Part shown: positions 12,233 through 13,537 of the stretch, piece after piece
Layout: the number at the start of each line of letters is the position of its first letter
Numbering within the stretch: position 1 is the stretch's first letter
Source: Sulfurimonas autotrophica
GTDB lineage: Bacteria; Campylobacterota; Campylobacteria; Campylobacterales; Sulfurimonadaceae
DNA length: 13,537 nt
Direction: 5' to 3'
NCBI GenBank assembly: GCA_015662405.1
Contig: DQUE01000101.1
Location: forward strand, 1-13,537
Program-made: the position numbers and the translations under genes
The notes under the pieces: generated by a model
Database searches by the model: none
Told to the model about the DNA's origin: nothing
The model's input: the letters and a program-made list of their open reading frames with translations, nothing else

Positions 12233-12364
12233 TCAAGCGCAATCCAAAAATACACAACTATGCAGTGCAGAAGTGAACCACTTTGTAACACCTATGACAT
12301 TAACAAGATAAGAGTGATGTATTAATCTATTAAATATTGCTGTTGTCAATACTTCATCTCTGAT
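12233..12364 (-). pseudogene. Remnant of an IstB-like (IS21 family) transposition ATPase, C-terminus
   Basis: An open frame of 43 codons without a start, closed by a stop at both ends. The segment DEVLTTAIFNRLIHHSYLVN (12299-12358), followed by VIG, matches the conserved C-terminal pattern of IstB helpers (about LTTAxLDRLLHHSxVxxIxG, normally followed by ESYR). Past VIG the sequence diverges (VTKWFTSALH and on), so the end is lost. No istA, no full istB and no clear terminal inverted repeats are seen. It is an old insertion-sequence scar lying directly downstream of hsdR. Confidence 0.55.
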
Positions 12365-12424
12365 TTATATAAATTATTGACAATTTCTTTTTTTAATTCT
12401 TCCATCACATTACTTTTATATCCA

Positions 12425-13537
12425 CTAAACCTTTCCTCCAACACCCTTAAACTTTTCAATAAAAGCAGAAATTTTTTGAAAAACACTTTGTTTTTTACTC
12501 AAGTATTGTGGATTAAGAGGACTCATTTGTGGTAAGATTGAATTGAGTTCAGTACCATTCTCACTAGCATATTCCCGTTTTAATGATGAGGCAATATAGC
12601 GTTTAGCTGCTTCTTCATTTAGGCCTTCATCACTAATGAGTGCATTTACTTCTTTTTGTTGCTCAGCTTGTGCAAATGTAAAAAACTCATCAATAATAGT
12701 GGCTTTATCTCTAATATCATCCAAGTTTGTTTGACTGATAAAATCTACAATTAAACTCTCTTTAGCTCTATTACCCAAACTAGCTCTAACAACTCTTCTA
12801 ACCTCTTTTACTAACTCTGATTTATCTTTTGTTTTTTTATTATGCTCAAAAATTAACTCTAAAATATAGTCAAGATTGATCTCTTGAGATTTAAGCAGGT
12901 CAATCTCAAATACTACATCATTCCAATCGACAGCAGAGTTTTCTTTATTACCTTGTGCTTTTTCTCTTCTGATCCACTCTCTAATATCGTTATATGTTGA
13001 TTTATAATCTTGAATAACTCTTGGTGATGGGATATTTATATCTTTTATCTTTTCAAAATCTTCATCGTTTAAATTATGGAGTGCTTTAAACTTTTGAACT
13101 GCATCTATATCATTTTTATCTAAATCTTGAATAGATTGTAAAGTAAAAAACTCATCATAGTTTTGTAAAATATTTTCCACTTTTAAGTATTCGCCAAACA
13201 ATTCAACAAACTCTTTTTTATCTTTCTCCCTCACTATTGTCTCAGGGTTTGGAAATTTATATTGCAGCTCTTTAGTTATCTCTAAATAACCTTTTTTAGC
13301 TTCACCTGAGAGTATATCTTTAAAGCCTTGCATATACTCATCATAGCTCTTTTCTAAAACTACGTTTTTGGTGTTTTTGTCACCAAAAAGTGTGATGGCA
13401 TCAATAGTAGCTTGTTCCAAATCACGAAAGGTAACGATATTGCCAAATCTCTTAGTAGCATCATAGATACGGTTCGTACGCGAATAGGCTTGAATCAGTC
13501 CATGGTATCGCAAGTTTTTATCGACAAACAAGGTGTT
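12425..13537 (-). CDS. hsdR: Type I restriction enzyme R subunit, C-terminal part (truncated by window edge)
   Basis: The last 370 residues of HsdR, the ATP-driven DNA translocase and endonuclease subunit of a type I restriction-modification complex with HsdM and HsdS. The frame is open to the window edge, so the start lies outside. The first visible part, LRYHGLIQAYSRTNRIYD, is helicase motif VI of the second RecA-like domain, with the expected arginines. The rest is the helical C-terminal domain of the EcoR124I-type subunit, which contacts the methyltransferase core: WIRREKAQGNKENSAVDWND (about 195-214 of the visible part), AKRYIASSLKREYASENG and the conserved ending SVFQKISAFIEKFKGVGG. The nuclease and first motor domain are not visible. 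The stop is at 12425-12427. hsdM and hsdS, if present, must lie beyond the window. Confidence 0.93.
   Translation of the reverse strand, partial: NTLFVDKNLRYHGLIQAYSRTNRIYDATKRFGNIVTFRDLEQATIDAITLFGDKNTKNVVLEKSYDEYMQGFKDILSGEAKKGYLEITKELQYKFPNPETIVREKDKKEFVELFGEYLKVENILQNYDEFFTLQSIQDLDKNDIDAVQKFKALHNLNDEDFEKIKDINIPSPRVIQDYKSTYNDIREWIRREKAQGNKENSAVDWNDVVFEIDLLKSQEINLDYILELIFEHNKKTKDKSELVKEVRRVVRASLGNRAKESLIVDFISQTNLDDIRDKATIIDEFFTFAQAEQQKEVNALISDEGLNEEAAKRYIASSLKREYASENGTELNSILPQMSPLNPQYLSKKQSVFQKISAFIEKFKGVGGKV

Noticed and set aside
12365..12460. Short reverse frame overlapping the end of hsdR, ending MEELKKEIVNNLYKSEMKY, as a frameshifted HsdR tail
   Set aside because: The annotated HsdR already ends in the family-typical FKGVGG, so no frameshift is needed; as a separate gene it is too short to support.
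1..13537. CRISPR arrays, tRNA or rRNA genes, intact transposons, prophage
   Set aside because: I looked on both strands and saw no regularly spaced repeats, no cloverleaf-type sequences, no rRNA motifs and no phage structural genes. A scan with tRNAscan and a CRISPR finder would settle it.

Overview
The window looks like a chromosomal segment of a free-living Campylobacterota (Epsilonproteobacteria) species, of the Sulfurimonas/Sulfurovum kind. This rests on very AT-rich DNA, on -10 boxes preceded by T-runs and mostly lacking a -35, on proteins closest in wording to the Campylobacter/Helicobacter forms I know, and on the order glmU, coaBC, uppS, prepilin peptidase, lptF, truA, which I recall (not checked) from Campylobacter jejuni. 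The genus is inference.

Positions 1-6470 are conserved core. glmU (UDP-GlcNAc synthesis) is followed by a convergent single-domain rhodanese. Then comes a tightly packed forward operon: coaBC (coenzyme A), uppS (undecaprenyl diphosphate), a type IV prepilin peptidase, lptF (LPS export permease) and truA (tRNA pseudouridine). Junctions are 3, -4, -1 and 3 bases. Three of the genes plus glmU serve the cell envelope.

Positions 6563-9440 are the most interesting part: two adjacent forward units that both look concerned with metal or redox cofactors. Unit one is an IscU/NifU-type scaffold that has lost the first of three conserved cysteines, overlapping a probable ferritin-like helical protein. 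Unit two starts from a perfect-consensus sigma-70 promoter whose -10 sits inside a perfect 14-bp inverted repeat. It encodes a NifX/FeMo-cofactor-binding-family protein with a 10-histidine loop, a DUF134 helix-turn-helix protein and a periplasmic DUF3365 c-type haem protein. A second promoter can be read on the other strand through the same operator, facing a short reverse ORF that contains a G8 tract.

Positions 9437-11743 are accessory: a small reverse XRE-like protein; a 78-residue protein that is 56% lysine, behind another perfect TTGACA-17-TATAAT promoter; a 373-base stretch with no convincing gene; and an exported LpoA/periplasmic-binding-fold protein.

Positions 11744-13537 run on the reverse strand: a YbgC-type thioesterase with a GTG start, a decayed IstB (IS21-family) C-terminus, and the C-terminal part of a type I restriction subunit HsdR that runs off the window. 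This looks like the edge of a restriction-modification island marked by an old insertion sequence.
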